Below are positions 52,001-60,256 of a stretch of 64,000 bases of DNA, one piece after another. A program made the translations under genes and the position numbers. Within the stretch, counting starts at the first letter, position 1. Every line of letters begins with the position of its first letter. Source of the DNA: JAPOKJ01 sp031421635. GTDB taxonomy: Bacteria; Pseudomonadota; Gammaproteobacteria; Burkholderiales; Burkholderiaceae_E. Location: contig JANOPA010000059.1 in the NCBI GenBank assembly GCA_031421635.1, forward strand, positions 1-64,000. The letters run 5' to 3'. The notes below the pieces were generated by a model. The model had not been told where the DNA came from. It made no database searches and worked only from the letters and a program-made list of their open reading frames with translations.

Positions 52001-52737
52001 GAAGCTGCCGGTTATGTTTGCTGTCGCGCTTTTGAAAGATCGTAATGGCGTCATCGATATTGAGATGCCGATTGGAGGCTCTTTGGACGATCCTAAGTTT
52101 TCGGTCAGTGGCCTGGTGCTGCGAATGATTGGAAACTTGATCGTGAAAGTCATCACTTCTCCGTTCACTCTGTTGGCGAGTTTGGGCGGCGGCAAGCACC
52201 AAGAGTTGAGCAAGGTGGAGTTCGAAAGTGGCAACGCCGCGTTGAGCATCGTAGCCCAGGAGAAACTAGAGTCGGTGGCGAAAGCTTTGACAGACTGCCC
52301 CGCGCTTAAGCTCGATTTGGCGGGTCGAGCGAGTCTCGCAGACGATGCCCCCACACTCAAGAAAAGAGCCTTTGATCGTTTATTAAAAGCGCAAAAATTA
52401 CGTGAAACGCTTAGAGGCAATGTGGGAGCTGACGCCATCGACGCTGTGGAGATTTCGGCGGCCGAGTATCCGAAGTATTTAGCGCAGGCGTTTCAAGCAT
52501 CCAGCCTGCCGAAGCCTAAGAATTTTATTGGCATGCAAAAATCCGTGTCGGCACCTGAGATGGAAAAGGCCCTCAGCGACACGGTTCAAGTGAGTGACGC
52601 CGAAGTGCTCAATTTGGCGAATCGACGCGCGCAGGCGCTGAAGGACTGGTTGGCAGGGCAAGATTGCGACCGACCGTCTCTATATTGTCGCGCCAAAGCT
52701 GGAGGGCACGCCTCGGGTGGAATTGAGCCTTAAATGA
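49030..52737 (+). pseudogene. DUF748 (AsmA-like) envelope protein gene broken by four frameshifts
   Basis: A gene for a protein of about 1,235 residues, readable only by changing frame four times: near 49945-49960, 50411-50418, 51005-51013 and 52655-52665. The pieces are 49030-50013, up to 50426, up to 51153, 51006-52733, and a tail ending in EGTPRVELSLK at 52737. Each keeps family-like sequence. One membrane anchor (WPWILLTLLVFLAGLSAWAI) is followed by AsmA/TamB-like beta strands (DINVLPFQAYFTSFLNA ... GKITLSKGNIDFSDFFVKPNYSANL) and a C-terminal OmpA-like segment (VEFESGNAALSIVAQEKLESVA). The family is linked to outer-membrane lipid homeostasis. It overlaps the end of tldD by 20 bases (TTG 49030 or GTG 49033 start). 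The shifts alternate -1, +1, -1, +1, so either recent decay or base-calling errors are possible. Confidence 0.75.
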
Positions 52738-52809
52738 AGTCTTAGCCGCTCGCGCAGACACTTTTAAGTTGTTTACACAAACCCTGATTTGTGGAGCACC
52801 ATCAGCTCT

Positions 52810-53994
52810 ATGCAGGCGAATTCGAATCTTGGCAAAACCGGGCTGATCCTTATGGGAGGCGGTGCTCGCGCGGCCTACCAAGTGGGTGTTCTTGATTCGG
52901 TCCGAGCGATTCTTGTCGCCGAGGGTTGGCCTCTGACTAAGAATCCGTTTCCGATCATATGCGGCACCTCGGCGGGGGCGCTCAACGCGGTTGCATTGGC
53001 AGCATCAAGCAACAATTTCGAAGAGGCGATGAATGGCATTTTGCAGGTTTGGTCGAACTTCCGAGCCTCTCAGGTGTACCGAACCGATGCCTTGGGGTCC
53101 TTTTCAAACGCAGCCCATTGGCTAGCCGCACTCGGCTTAGGATGGGTGATCAAGTCTCGACCACGCTCACTTTTTAACAACAGTCCCTTGGCTGACTTAC
53201 TGAAAGATTTCATTGACTTCGCCAGGCTTCAGCGGGCCTTCGATGAGGGGCATATGCATGCCCTTGCCGTGACCGCTTCAAGCTACACCTCGGGACAACA
53301 CGTTACGTACTACCAATCGAAGACGCAGATCGAACCTTGGTATCGCACCCAAAGACTTGCAGTTCCCACCGAAATCAATATCGATCATTTGATGGCTTCA
53401 AGCGCTATTCCCTTCGTATTCCCGGCGGTCAGCTTACGACTTGATCAAGGCCACGAATTCTTCGGTGACGGGTCGATTCGTCAGACGGCGCCGATCAGTC
53501 CTGCCATCCATCTGGGCGCAGACCGGGTCATGGTCATTGGAGTGGGCCAATTACAAGTCGGACGCGAGCGCACCAGTCACTCCGCTTCGCAATATGCCTA
53601 TCCTAGCCTAGCTCAAATTGGCGGGCACACGATGTCGAGTATTTTTCTGGATGCGCTTGCCAATGATATTGAACGCCTGTCACGAGTGAATCAAACTTTG
53701 ACCCTGATCCCGGAGCAGACAAGATTGGAAAGTAAATTGCGCCCGGTCAAAGTTCTGGTGATCTCACCTAGCCAGAGGCTAGATCAAATGGCGGCCTACC
53801 ATGTGACGAGTTTGCCTCGTACGGTGCGCACCATGATGTCGATGTTGGGAGCAACCGAACAACGTGGCCTGGGGCTATTGTCCTATCTACTGTTCGAGAG
53901 TGGCTACACGCGAGAATTAATCGAGCTTGGCCGCAAAGATACCTTGGCGCAACGCGAACGAGTGATCGAATTTTTTGGGGCGTCGGTGGCTTGA
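52810..53994 (+). CDS. Patatin-like phospholipase
   Basis: 394 residues from ATG 52810 (TTG 52789 is in frame but weaker). The oxyanion motif is GLILMGGGARAAYQVGVL, the nucleophile is in GTSAGALNA, and the dyad Asp is in FFGDGSIRQTAPISPAIHLGADR. The bacterial patatin family of this type hydrolyses phospholipids; no secretion signal is visible, so it is cytosolic or inner-membrane associated. The C-terminal 130 residues (VKVLVISPSQRLDQMA) are the extension common in Burkholderiales homologues. Confidence 0.88.
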   Translation: MQANSNLGKTGLILMGGGARAAYQVGVLDSVRAILVAEGWPLTKNPFPIICGTSAGALNAVALAASSNNFEEAMNGILQVWSNFRASQVYRTDALGSFSNAAHWLAALGLGWVIKSRPRSLFNNSPLADLLKDFIDFARLQRAFDEGHMHALAVTASSYTSGQHVTYYQSKTQIEPWYRTQRLAVPTEINIDHLMASSAIPFVFPAVSLRLDQGHEFFGDGSIRQTAPISPAIHLGADRVMVIGVGQLQVGRERTSHSASQYAYPSLAQIGGHTMSSIFLDALANDIERLSRVNQTLTLIPEQTRLESKLRPVKVLVISPSQRLDQMAAYHVTSLPRTVRTMMSMLGATEQRGLGLLSYLLFESGYTRELIELGRKDTLAQRERVIEFFGASVA

Positions 53995-54039
53995 CATTGC
54001 TATTTCGATGCCGGGACTTTCAATAAACAAGCAGCTTAT

Positions 54040-54069
54040 TTGCCAAACCACTGGCATTGGTGCTAACCT
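54040..54069 (+). promoter_or_regulatory. Candidate sigma-70 promoter of the aroG attenuator transcript
   Basis: -35 TTGCCA (54040-54045), 18-base spacer, -10 TAACCT (54064-54069). Transcription would begin near 54076, about 55 bases before the leader-peptide start and 325 before aroG. No other gene lies between patatin and aroG, so a promoter is needed here. The hexamers are moderate matches only. Confidence 0.45.
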
Positions 54070-54131
54070 AGGGTTGAAGCGCGTCGTAAATATCGTTTAA
54101 ATCAGCCTGGGATCTCCAGGAGGTTACGAGA

Positions 54132-54257
54132 TTGCCTCGGATGTGCTCCTTGAGTCCCTTATCAGCGCCACTTGTGAAAATAATTCAGTCGTTCTTCTTT
54201 TTTGTGATCTTTTTTGGCTATCCGGCTTTCGGCGGGATGAGTCCTAGAGACGCTTGA
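54132..54257 (+). CDS. Phe-rich leader peptide of the aroG attenuator
   Basis: 41 codons, start TTG 54132 eight bases after a strong aggagg (54118-54123); ATG 54141 and GTG 54174 are in frame. After KIIQS the peptide reads FFFFVIFFGYPAF (codons 54192-54230): seven Phe and one Tyr codon, then GGMSPRDA and TGA at 54255. The clustered Phe codons recall the pheA leader peptide of enterobacteria. The peptide itself needs no function; ribosome stalling on scarce Phe-tRNA would decide the fold of the following RNA. The short size and position explain why automatic gene finders would miss it. Confidence 0.75.
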   Translation: MPRMCSLSPLSAPLVKIIQSFFFFVIFFGYPAFGGMSPRDA

Positions 54258-54312
54258 AGAAAAAGAAGCGTCCCAAAGACGAAACCGCCGGAACTCCCGG
54301 CGGTTTTTTTTT
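54230..54312 (+). terminator. Attenuator: alternative hairpins and intrinsic terminator before aroG
   Basis: The terminator stem is accgccgg (54284-54291), loop aactc, ccggcggt (54297-54304), followed by a run of T to 54312. A hairpin gacgctt/aagcgtc (54249-54255, 54266-54272) overlaps the leader stop codon and could be the pause hairpin. The cggcgg at 54230-54235, right after the Phe codons, is complementary to ccgccg at 54285-54290 in the terminator's 5' arm and could form an antiterminator. The terminator stands 290 bases after the patatin gene and 88 bases before aroG, so it belongs to the aroG leader. Confidence 0.75.
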
Positions 54313-54399
54313 GCCGCACGAGTTAGATCAATTCATCGACCCATTCATTAAACCTGAACCGACACCAAGATTCGACACCAAAACAAGGGATGCCCGACC

Positions 54400-55470
54400 A
54401 TGACCACCACCACTGACGACGTTCGCATTCGCGGCATAAAAGAACTTTCTCCACCAGCCCACTTCATGCGCGAATTCCCCGCGACCGAGGTCGTCACGAG
54501 TTTGGTGTACGAAACCCGCCAGGCGATACACCGCGTGATTCATAAGATGGATGATCGCCTGCTGGTCGTTGTTGGACCATGCTCCATTCACGATACCAAG
54601 GCTGCGCTTGCTTACGCAACGTTGCTGCTGGCCGAGCGTCAAAAACACGCTTCCGATTTAGAAATTGTGATGCGTGTTTATTTCGAAAAGCCTCGGACTA
54701 CCGTAGGGTGGAAGGGTCTCATCAATGACCCCCACTTGAACAACAGTTTCGACATTAATCAAGGCTTACGTATCGCCCGCGAATTGTTGGTTGAGCTCAA
54801 TTCGATGGGGGTTCCTGCGGGCACGGAGTTCTTGGACATGATCACCCCGCAGTATGTGGCGGATCTTATTTCCTGGGGTGCGATTGGCGCGCGTACCACC
54901 GAGTCACAAGTGCATCGCGAGCTCGCTTCGGGCTTGAGCTGTCCGGTCGGTTTCAAAAACGGGACCGACGGTAATCTTAAGATTGCTCTGGACGCTATTA
55001 AAGCGGCCAGCCAGCCCCATCATTTTTTGTCCGTCACCAAGGGAGGATATTCAGCCATTGTGTCCACCAATGGCAATGAAGATTGTCACGTTATTTTGCG
55101 TGGTGGTCAGGCGCCGAACTATGACGCGGCTTCGGTCGATGCGGCCTGCAAGGAGTCGGCTGCCTCCGCCCTCGCTTGCCGCTTGATGATTGATGCCAGC
55201 CACGGCAATAGTTCCAAGAAACCAGAGAATCAAATCCCGGTCAGTCGCAATATTGCCGAGCAACTTGCAGCGGGCGACAGTCGAATTTTTGGAGTCATGT
55301 TGGAAAGCCATTTGGTGGCCGGACGACAGGACCTTGCTCCGAATAAAACGCTCACCTATGGCCAAAGCATTACCGATGGTTGCATTGCCTGGGAGGACAC
55401 GGTTGAGGTGCTGCAAGCGCTGGCTGATGGTGTAAAACAACGCCGTCTGTCCGCCCAGCAAGGTAATTGA
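54400..55470 (+). CDS. aroG: 3-deoxy-7-phosphoheptulonate (DAHP) synthase, class I
   Basis: AroG joins phosphoenolpyruvate and erythrose 4-phosphate in the first step of aromatic amino-acid synthesis. 356 residues from ATG 54400. Landmarks of the AroF/G/H type are the N-terminal DDVRIRGIKELSPPAHF, VVVGPCSIHD, MRVYFEKPRTTVGWKGLINDP, GARTTESQVHRELASGL, CHVILRGGQAPNY and MIDASHGNSSKKP. The phenylalanine-type regulatory N-terminus is present. The attenuator with a Phe-rich leader suggests Phe is the controlling amino acid at the RNA level. Confidence 0.95.
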   Translation: MTTTTDDVRIRGIKELSPPAHFMREFPATEVVTSLVYETRQAIHRVIHKMDDRLLVVVGPCSIHDTKAALAYATLLLAERQKHASDLEIVMRVYFEKPRTTVGWKGLINDPHLNNSFDINQGLRIARELLVELNSMGVPAGTEFLDMITPQYVADLISWGAIGARTTESQVHRELASGLSCPVGFKNGTDGNLKIALDAIKAASQPHHFLSVTKGGYSAIVSTNGNEDCHVILRGGQAPNYDAASVDAACKESAASALACRLMIDASHGNSSKKPENQIPVSRNIAEQLAAGDSRIFGVMLESHLVAGRQDLAPNKTLTYGQSITDGCIAWEDTVEVLQALADGVKQRRLSAQQGN

Positions 55471-55560
55471 TCTAGTTTTCCCTCCAGAACCGTGATGGGG
55501 GTCGCTCTGTGGTAGGGTTCCGTGATATAAAAGAGTGAACTCACCACACCGCTAAAGACG

Positions 55561-56157
55561 ATGAACGCTCCATCCAACGCCGTAGAAAAATCTGACGCGA
55601 CTCAAGGCACCGGCAATTCAGCTAAACGTAGTCCGCATGAACGCTTACTCGCGCTGGGTTTGAAGCCCATGGGCCGGGCTACCGACTTCTCGGAAGAGAT
55701 CTACGGCATGATGGCAAAAACGCCTTTGTTTTCAGGCCTCGATATCGAAGAGACTCGCAAGCTTGGCGCCTTTATGTATGTCTATGAGGCGCCTGCAGGC
55801 ATCACCATTATTAATGAGGGTGAGAGCGGCGATTTCATGATGCTGCTGATTAAAGGTATGGTTGATGTGTTGCGTCGCAACCGCTACAACTATCCTTCAC
55901 GCATTGCCGTGGCCCATTCCGGTCATGCCCTTGGTGAAATGTCAATGTTTGATGGTGAGCCCCGCTTCGCTTCGTGCGTCACCCTTGAGAGTAGTCGCAT
56001 TGCTGTGTTAACTCGCGATGCTCTGTTGCTCGTCTTGTCCGACGAGCCTAAACTCGGCAACAAGATCTTGCTTAAACTCGTGCAGTTGCTCTCTGAGCGT
56101 TTGCGCCAGACCAGTGCCAAGCTGGTGTCCTATCTCGAAGCTGCTCGCGACGCATAA
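55561..56157 (+). CDS. Cyclic-nucleotide-binding domain protein
   Basis: 198 residues from ATG 55561. A disordered N-terminus (1-30) precedes one cNMP-binding domain: PLFSGLDIEETRKLGAFM, VYEAPAGITIINEGESGDFMMLLIKGMVDVLRR, and a phosphate-binding cassette GEMSMFDGEPRFASCVT (Arg in EPRFAS). There is no helix-turn-helix DNA-binding domain after it, so it is not a Crp-type transcription factor; the C-terminal helix is LLKLVQLLSERLRQTSAKLV. It may bind cAMP or c-di-GMP and act on partner proteins; unknown. Confidence 0.85.
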   Translation: MNAPSNAVEKSDATQGTGNSAKRSPHERLLALGLKPMGRATDFSEEIYGMMAKTPLFSGLDIEETRKLGAFMYVYEAPAGITIINEGESGDFMMLLIKGMVDVLRRNRYNYPSRIAVAHSGHALGEMSMFDGEPRFASCVTLESSRIAVLTRDALLLVLSDEPKLGNKILLKLVQLLSERLRQTSAKLVSYLEAARDA

Positions 56158-56231
56158 TTGATGAGTGATTGATCTCCGATGAGTGTCGGCTAACGCTTTT
56201 GATGTTCTTCATCAACCCATGTGATAGTTAA

Positions 56232-57473
56232 ATGGCACCTCTACTTTCCGGGATTCGAGTTCTAGATTTCGGCCGCTATATCGCCGGACCCTATTGCGCT
56301 GCGCTGTTAGGCGAATACGGTGCCGATGTTATTCGAATTGAGAAGCGTAGTGGCGGAGAAGACCGCTTCATTGCCCCGATTGCCGAGGGCGGCGAAGGGG
56401 GCATGTTTCTCCAGATGAATCGCAACAAACGCTCACTTACTTTAGACCCCATGGGTCAAGAAGGCCGTGCAGTAGTGAAGCGTTTAATCGCAATTTCCGA
56501 TGTGGTGGTCGCCAATCTTCCCGAACCTGCCCTTAAAGCCATGGGGCTGGACTATCCAACTCTAAGAGCCATTAACCCAAGAATTATTTTGGTGACCAGC
56601 TCGGCCTTTGGTGCGGAAGGGCCCATGGCAAAGAATGTTGGCTTTGACGGCGTGGCTCAAGCGATGTCGGGGGCCATTTACATGACCGGTGAACCCGAAC
56701 AACCATACCGCGCCGCAGTCAACTGGGTGGACTTCGGTACGGCCTTGCATTGTGCAATGGGTACCTTGGCGGCCTTGATGGCGCGCGCGCAAACCGGATG
56801 TGGTCAAATGGTCAGTGGGTCCTTGTTGTCCACTGCGGTCAGTTTTGCCAACGCTGCAATCATTGAACAGGCCGTAGTGGCTCCACACCGTGTGCCCACC
56901 GGCAATCGGGGTCAGACAGCCGCGCCGGTCGATGTGCTAAAAACACTGGATGGCTGGATTTTGATTCAAGTGGTAGGGCAGCCGCTTTACGAGCGTTGGG
57001 CGAAATTGATGCATGCCGAAAGCGCTCTTGCCGACGCTCAAGGCCAGGGCAAGAGTACCCCAGACCTCGACGGTATTGATTGGCTCAACGACCCGCGCTT
57101 TGCCAATGATGAGCTAAGAGGTCTGAACGGCCGCCTGATTAGCGCACGCGCCGCCGCTTGGTGCGCTTTACGGAGTTCGTCTCAAGCGGTTCATGAGCTG
57201 GGTGATGCCAAGATCCCCTGTGGTCCAGTGCTGTCGCCTCAGCAAGCTTTGGAGCACCCCCAACTGCTTGCGGTCGGCTTGTTTCATCCTACGTCATTTC
57301 CTGGGATGAACGGCTTGGCACCTCTAACCAGGGCGGCGGTAACTTTATCGGATTCCGCAAAGGTACCAATGCAACGTGCGCCTCTTTTGGGTGAGCATAC
57401 CGAAGCAATTTTGCAAGAATTAGGCTACAGTAGGAGCGAAATTGACGCGCTGCGTCAAAATGCAGTAATTTAG
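56232..57473 (+). CDS. CoA-transferase family III (CaiB/BaiF) protein
   Basis: 413 residues from ATG 56232. N-terminal LLSGIRVLDFGRYIAGPYCAALLGEYGADVIRIEKRSGGEDR and LQMNRNKRSLTLD are the family hallmarks; the catalytic Asp of this family is expected near residue 165-170, where VNWVDFGTALHCAMGT has a fitting aspartate. GGLAPVDVLKTLDGWI-like and IPCGPVLSPQQALEHPQL segments follow. It moves CoA between acids; acyl group unknown. DMT transporter follows by 17 bases, perhaps in one operon. Confidence 0.88.
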   Translation: MAPLLSGIRVLDFGRYIAGPYCAALLGEYGADVIRIEKRSGGEDRFIAPIAEGGEGGMFLQMNRNKRSLTLDPMGQEGRAVVKRLIAISDVVVANLPEPALKAMGLDYPTLRAINPRIILVTSSAFGAEGPMAKNVGFDGVAQAMSGAIYMTGEPEQPYRAAVNWVDFGTALHCAMGTLAALMARAQTGCGQMVSGSLLSTAVSFANAAIIEQAVVAPHRVPTGNRGQTAAPVDVLKTLDGWILIQVVGQPLYERWAKLMHAESALADAQGQGKSTPDLDGIDWLNDPRFANDELRGLNGRLISARAAAWCALRSSSQAVHELGDAKIPCGPVLSPQQALEHPQLLAVGLFHPTSFPGMNGLAPLTRAAVTLSDSAKVPMQRAPLLGEHTEAILQELGYSRSEIDALRQNAVI

Positions 57474-57490
57474 TATTAAGTGACCACCTA

Positions 57491-58399
57491 ATGACCGAAC
57501 TTAGTTGGCAGGCGCGCTTCGCAGCGATTAGTCCTGCGGGTCGCGCGATGTTTTGGGCTGCGGCTTCCGGCCTGCTCTTCAGCCTGCTCAATACCTCGAT
57601 GCGGGCTATGACCTTACAGCTCAGTTCCTTTCAGGTACAGTTCCTGCGCTATGGCTTTGGGCTCTTGGTGTTGATGCCAATCGTTTACAAGACGGGCATT
57701 GCAGCCTATCGCCCCAACGGGCTCACCGGTCAGCTTTGGCGCGGGGTGGTGCATACCGTGGGACTTACCTTATGGTTTGCAGCGCTGCCTCACCTCTCGA
57801 TGGCGGACTCCACAGCTATTGGTTTTACAACCCCCATTTTTATTATGTTCGGTGCCGTGTTGCTGTTGGGCGAGAAAATGGTCTGGGCGCGCTGGCTGGC
57901 GGCCGCGATAGGGTTTGCGGGGATGCTGGTGGTGATGGGGCCCAAGCTGACGGGCTCGGGTGGTTGGTGGATGCTGGTCATGTTTGCCGCCTCTCCGGTC
58001 TTTGCAGGCTCGTTCCTTATTACGAAATTTTTAACCCGGCGAGATTCCCCTGCGGTGATTGTTTTTTGGCAATCTCTGACGGTCACGGTTCTCACCTTGC
58101 CTTTGGCGCTAATGAATTGGAGCGCTCTCACGCCTTGGCAATGGACCATCTTTTTGTTCGCCGGTGTTCTGGGCAGTGCTGGACATTGGTGTTTGACAAA
58201 TTCCTATCGATTGGCCGACATCTCGTCCACCCAGTCACTCAAGTTTTTGGACCTGGTTTGGGCCTCGCTACTTGGTTTTATGGTGTTCGGCGATGTTCCC
58301 ACCTCCGCCTCGTTACTCGGCGGAGTGATGGTTTGCGGGGCCACCGTGTGGATTGCGCGCTGGGAAGCTAGCCGACGAACGGCCGCTTCCAGCGAATAA
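57491..58399 (+). CDS. EamA/DMT-superfamily transporter
   Basis: 302 residues, about ten membrane helices in two EamA repeats: first AMFWAAASGLLFSLLNTSMRAMTLQLSS..., second PVFAGSFLITKFLTRRDSPAVIVFWQSL.... Characteristic VLLLGEKMVWARWLAAAIGFAGMLVVMGP and LVWASLLGFMVFGDVP are present. Inner-membrane exporter of small metabolites such as amino acids or their derivatives; substrate unknown. Start ATG 57491. Confidence 0.9.
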   Translation: MTELSWQARFAAISPAGRAMFWAAASGLLFSLLNTSMRAMTLQLSSFQVQFLRYGFGLLVLMPIVYKTGIAAYRPNGLTGQLWRGVVHTVGLTLWFAALPHLSMADSTAIGFTTPIFIMFGAVLLLGEKMVWARWLAAAIGFAGMLVVMGPKLTGSGGWWMLVMFAASPVFAGSFLITKFLTRRDSPAVIVFWQSLTVTVLTLPLALMNWSALTPWQWTIFLFAGVLGSAGHWCLTNSYRLADISSTQSLKFLDLVWASLLGFMVFGDVPTSASLLGGVMVCGATVWIARWEASRRTAASSE

Positions 58400-58479
58400 G
58401 TGCATAAATTGGCCGATGAACGGCGGCGAGTGCCAACTTTGTCACCGATGAACGGTCGGCGGCTCTCTAAAGTGCATCG

Positions 58480-60240
58480 ATGTTGCACTTTCATTCCGCG
58501 TCGCCCCAATACTTGCCCCGAGAAGCCTCAATCTTCTCTGTCGGCCGCTCGGTCTGGATCGCGACCGCCCTCTTGGTATGCTCGCTGACTCTCGGCGCCT
58601 GTGGAGGTGGTTCAAGCAACACTAGCAACGCAATAGCCGCAAGCGGTAGTCCGGCAGAAAGTCAGGCCACCACGGTATCGCCTGTCGGCGGCGGCGTCGC
58701 TGCAGGCCAGACCGCTAGCGCCCTGGGTAATCTTGCCGATGCCGCGAGCCGCGATACAAAAGCACCCGAGCTTGATCCTGGCTGCCCGATTCGTTACAGC
58801 GCGAATTTAGCTAACGAGCAGATCGGGCCCGATCCACTATTGAATAAACAATGGCATCTTAAAAATACCGGTCAATTTCAAGGCAAGGTTGGCGAAGACT
58901 TGAACGTTGAACATGCCTGGACTATCTCGCAAGGCGAAGGTGTGCGTATTGCCTTAGTGGATGATGCGCTCGAAGTCGTTCATAGCGATCTGAAGGCCAA
59001 TGTAGTTGCGGGTCAAAGCTATAACTATCGGCCTGCGGTGAAAGGTTCATCTTTCCCTTTGCCCTGTAATTATGACGATAGTCATGGCACTTCAGTTGCG
59101 GGCATCATTGCCTCGCGCGGCTCGAATGCCATTGGCACCGTCGGAATCGCTCCAAAAGCGCAACTGGTCGGCTATAACGCACTGGCACTCGACTTAACTG
59201 CGGACATTGCCGACGCTTTGAATCGCGATATGGCCACGAACGCTATTTATAACAATAGCTGGGGCTCGCCCGATGATGGTGTGCTGAACGCTGCTGAACC
59301 AGAGTTTGAGGCAGCCATTCAAAAAGGCTTAAGGCTTGGCCGTCAAGGCAAGGGTTCGATCTTTGTATTTCCTGCAGGCAATGGCGGCTGCTATCAGGTC
59401 AGCGGTTCGATCGCATGCCAAAAAGATAATTCCAATCTCGACGGATATGTGAACCAGCTCGGCATCATTACTGTTGGAGCGGTCAATCAATTGGGTCGCC
59501 TGCCTTGGTATGGCGAACGCGGCTCGAATATTTTGGTGAGTGCTCCTGCCGGGGATGGGGCGGCGGGGATCACCACGACGGCTATCTCGAACGCCTATCG
59601 TAGCGACTTTGCAGGTACTTCAGCCTCTGCGCCGATGGCCTCTGGAGTGATCGCCCTGATGCTAGGTGTGAACCCCAAACTGACTTGGCGCGATGTGCCC
59701 ATTATTCTTGCGCGAAGCGCTCGCAAGAACGATATCAACGACCCTGAGTGGGCCGGACTCTTCAACCATAAGTACGGCTTCGGCGTGATTGATGCCACGG
59801 CTGCTGTGAGAATGGCGAGTACCTGGGCTAGTGTGGGCGACACGCGAAGCCTCAAACGCTGCGACATTTCAAGCGAAGAGTTCGCCGCGATTGCCGACGG
59901 TGGTGAGGCGCTCAAGAATACCTTGAATCTCAAGGACTGCGCGATTACGGCGATTGAGTATGTCAAAGTCGCGGTCAAGATCGATCATGAATACAGCGGC
60001 GATTTACAAATTGATTTAGTCGCGCCAAGTGGTTCGTTGAGTAATTTTTCAACTCCACGCCTCTGCGCATCTAGCGAGCGTAGCAGCAACCAGTGTGGCA
60101 GCCTTGCTCAGTGGAGCTTTGGCTCGGTGCGCCATCTTGATGAACCTGCGACCGGTGATTGGCGTCTGGCAGTTCAGGATCGAGTCATCGGAAAGAGTGG
60201 CCATCTGCAAGCCTGGAGCTTGACGGTTTACGGCCGATAA
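58480..60240 (+). CDS. S8 (subtilisin/kexin-like) serine protease lipoprotein with P domain
   Basis: 586 residues from ATG 58480; an in-frame TAA at 58468 excludes an earlier start. Lipobox LTLGAC puts the lipidated Cys at residue 41. After a Ser/Gly-rich linker, the S8 domain starts near 120. The triad is Asp161 (ALVDDAL), His202 (DSHGTSVAG) and Ser381 (FAGTSASAPMASG), with oxyanion Asn301 (PAGNGG). The last 110 residues (VAVKIDHEYSGDLQIDLVAPSGS ... GHLQAWSLTVYGR) are a proprotein-convertase P domain, so it resembles kexin. A surface or periplasmic lipoprotein is predicted; substrates unknown. The start codon lies in the loop of an 8-bp inverted repeat (58469-58491). Confidence 0.9.
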   Translation: MLHFHSASPQYLPREASIFSVGRSVWIATALLVCSLTLGACGGGSSNTSNAIAASGSPAESQATTVSPVGGGVAAGQTASALGNLADAASRDTKAPELDPGCPIRYSANLANEQIGPDPLLNKQWHLKNTGQFQGKVGEDLNVEHAWTISQGEGVRIALVDDALEVVHSDLKANVVAGQSYNYRPAVKGSSFPLPCNYDDSHGTSVAGIIASRGSNAIGTVGIAPKAQLVGYNALALDLTADIADALNRDMATNAIYNNSWGSPDDGVLNAAEPEFEAAIQKGLRLGRQGKGSIFVFPAGNGGCYQVSGSIACQKDNSNLDGYVNQLGIITVGAVNQLGRLPWYGERGSNILVSAPAGDGAAGITTTAISNAYRSDFAGTSASAPMASGVIALMLGVNPKLTWRDVPIILARSARKNDINDPEWAGLFNHKYGFGVIDATAAVRMASTWASVGDTRSLKRCDISSEEFAAIADGGEALKNTLNLKDCAITAIEYVKVAVKIDHEYSGDLQIDLVAPSGSLSNFSTPRLCASSERSSNQCGSLAQWSFGSVRHLDEPATGDWRLAVQDRVIGKSGHLQAWSLTVYGR

Positions 60241-60256
60241 TCATTCGCTCTTGACT

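Noticed and set aside
51378..52202. 274-codon antisense frame within the DUF748 gene
   Set aside because: Arg/Gly-rich nonsense opposite a recognisable family; open only because of base composition.
49030..52737. Programmed ribosomal frameshifting in the DUF748 gene
   Set aside because: Four shifts at unrelated sites without slippery heptamers or downstream pseudoknots; error or decay explains it better.
57553..58371. 272-codon second frame within the EamA transporter
   Set aside because: Overlaps a transporter with ten clear membrane helices; translation rich in Arg, His and Cys with no family features.
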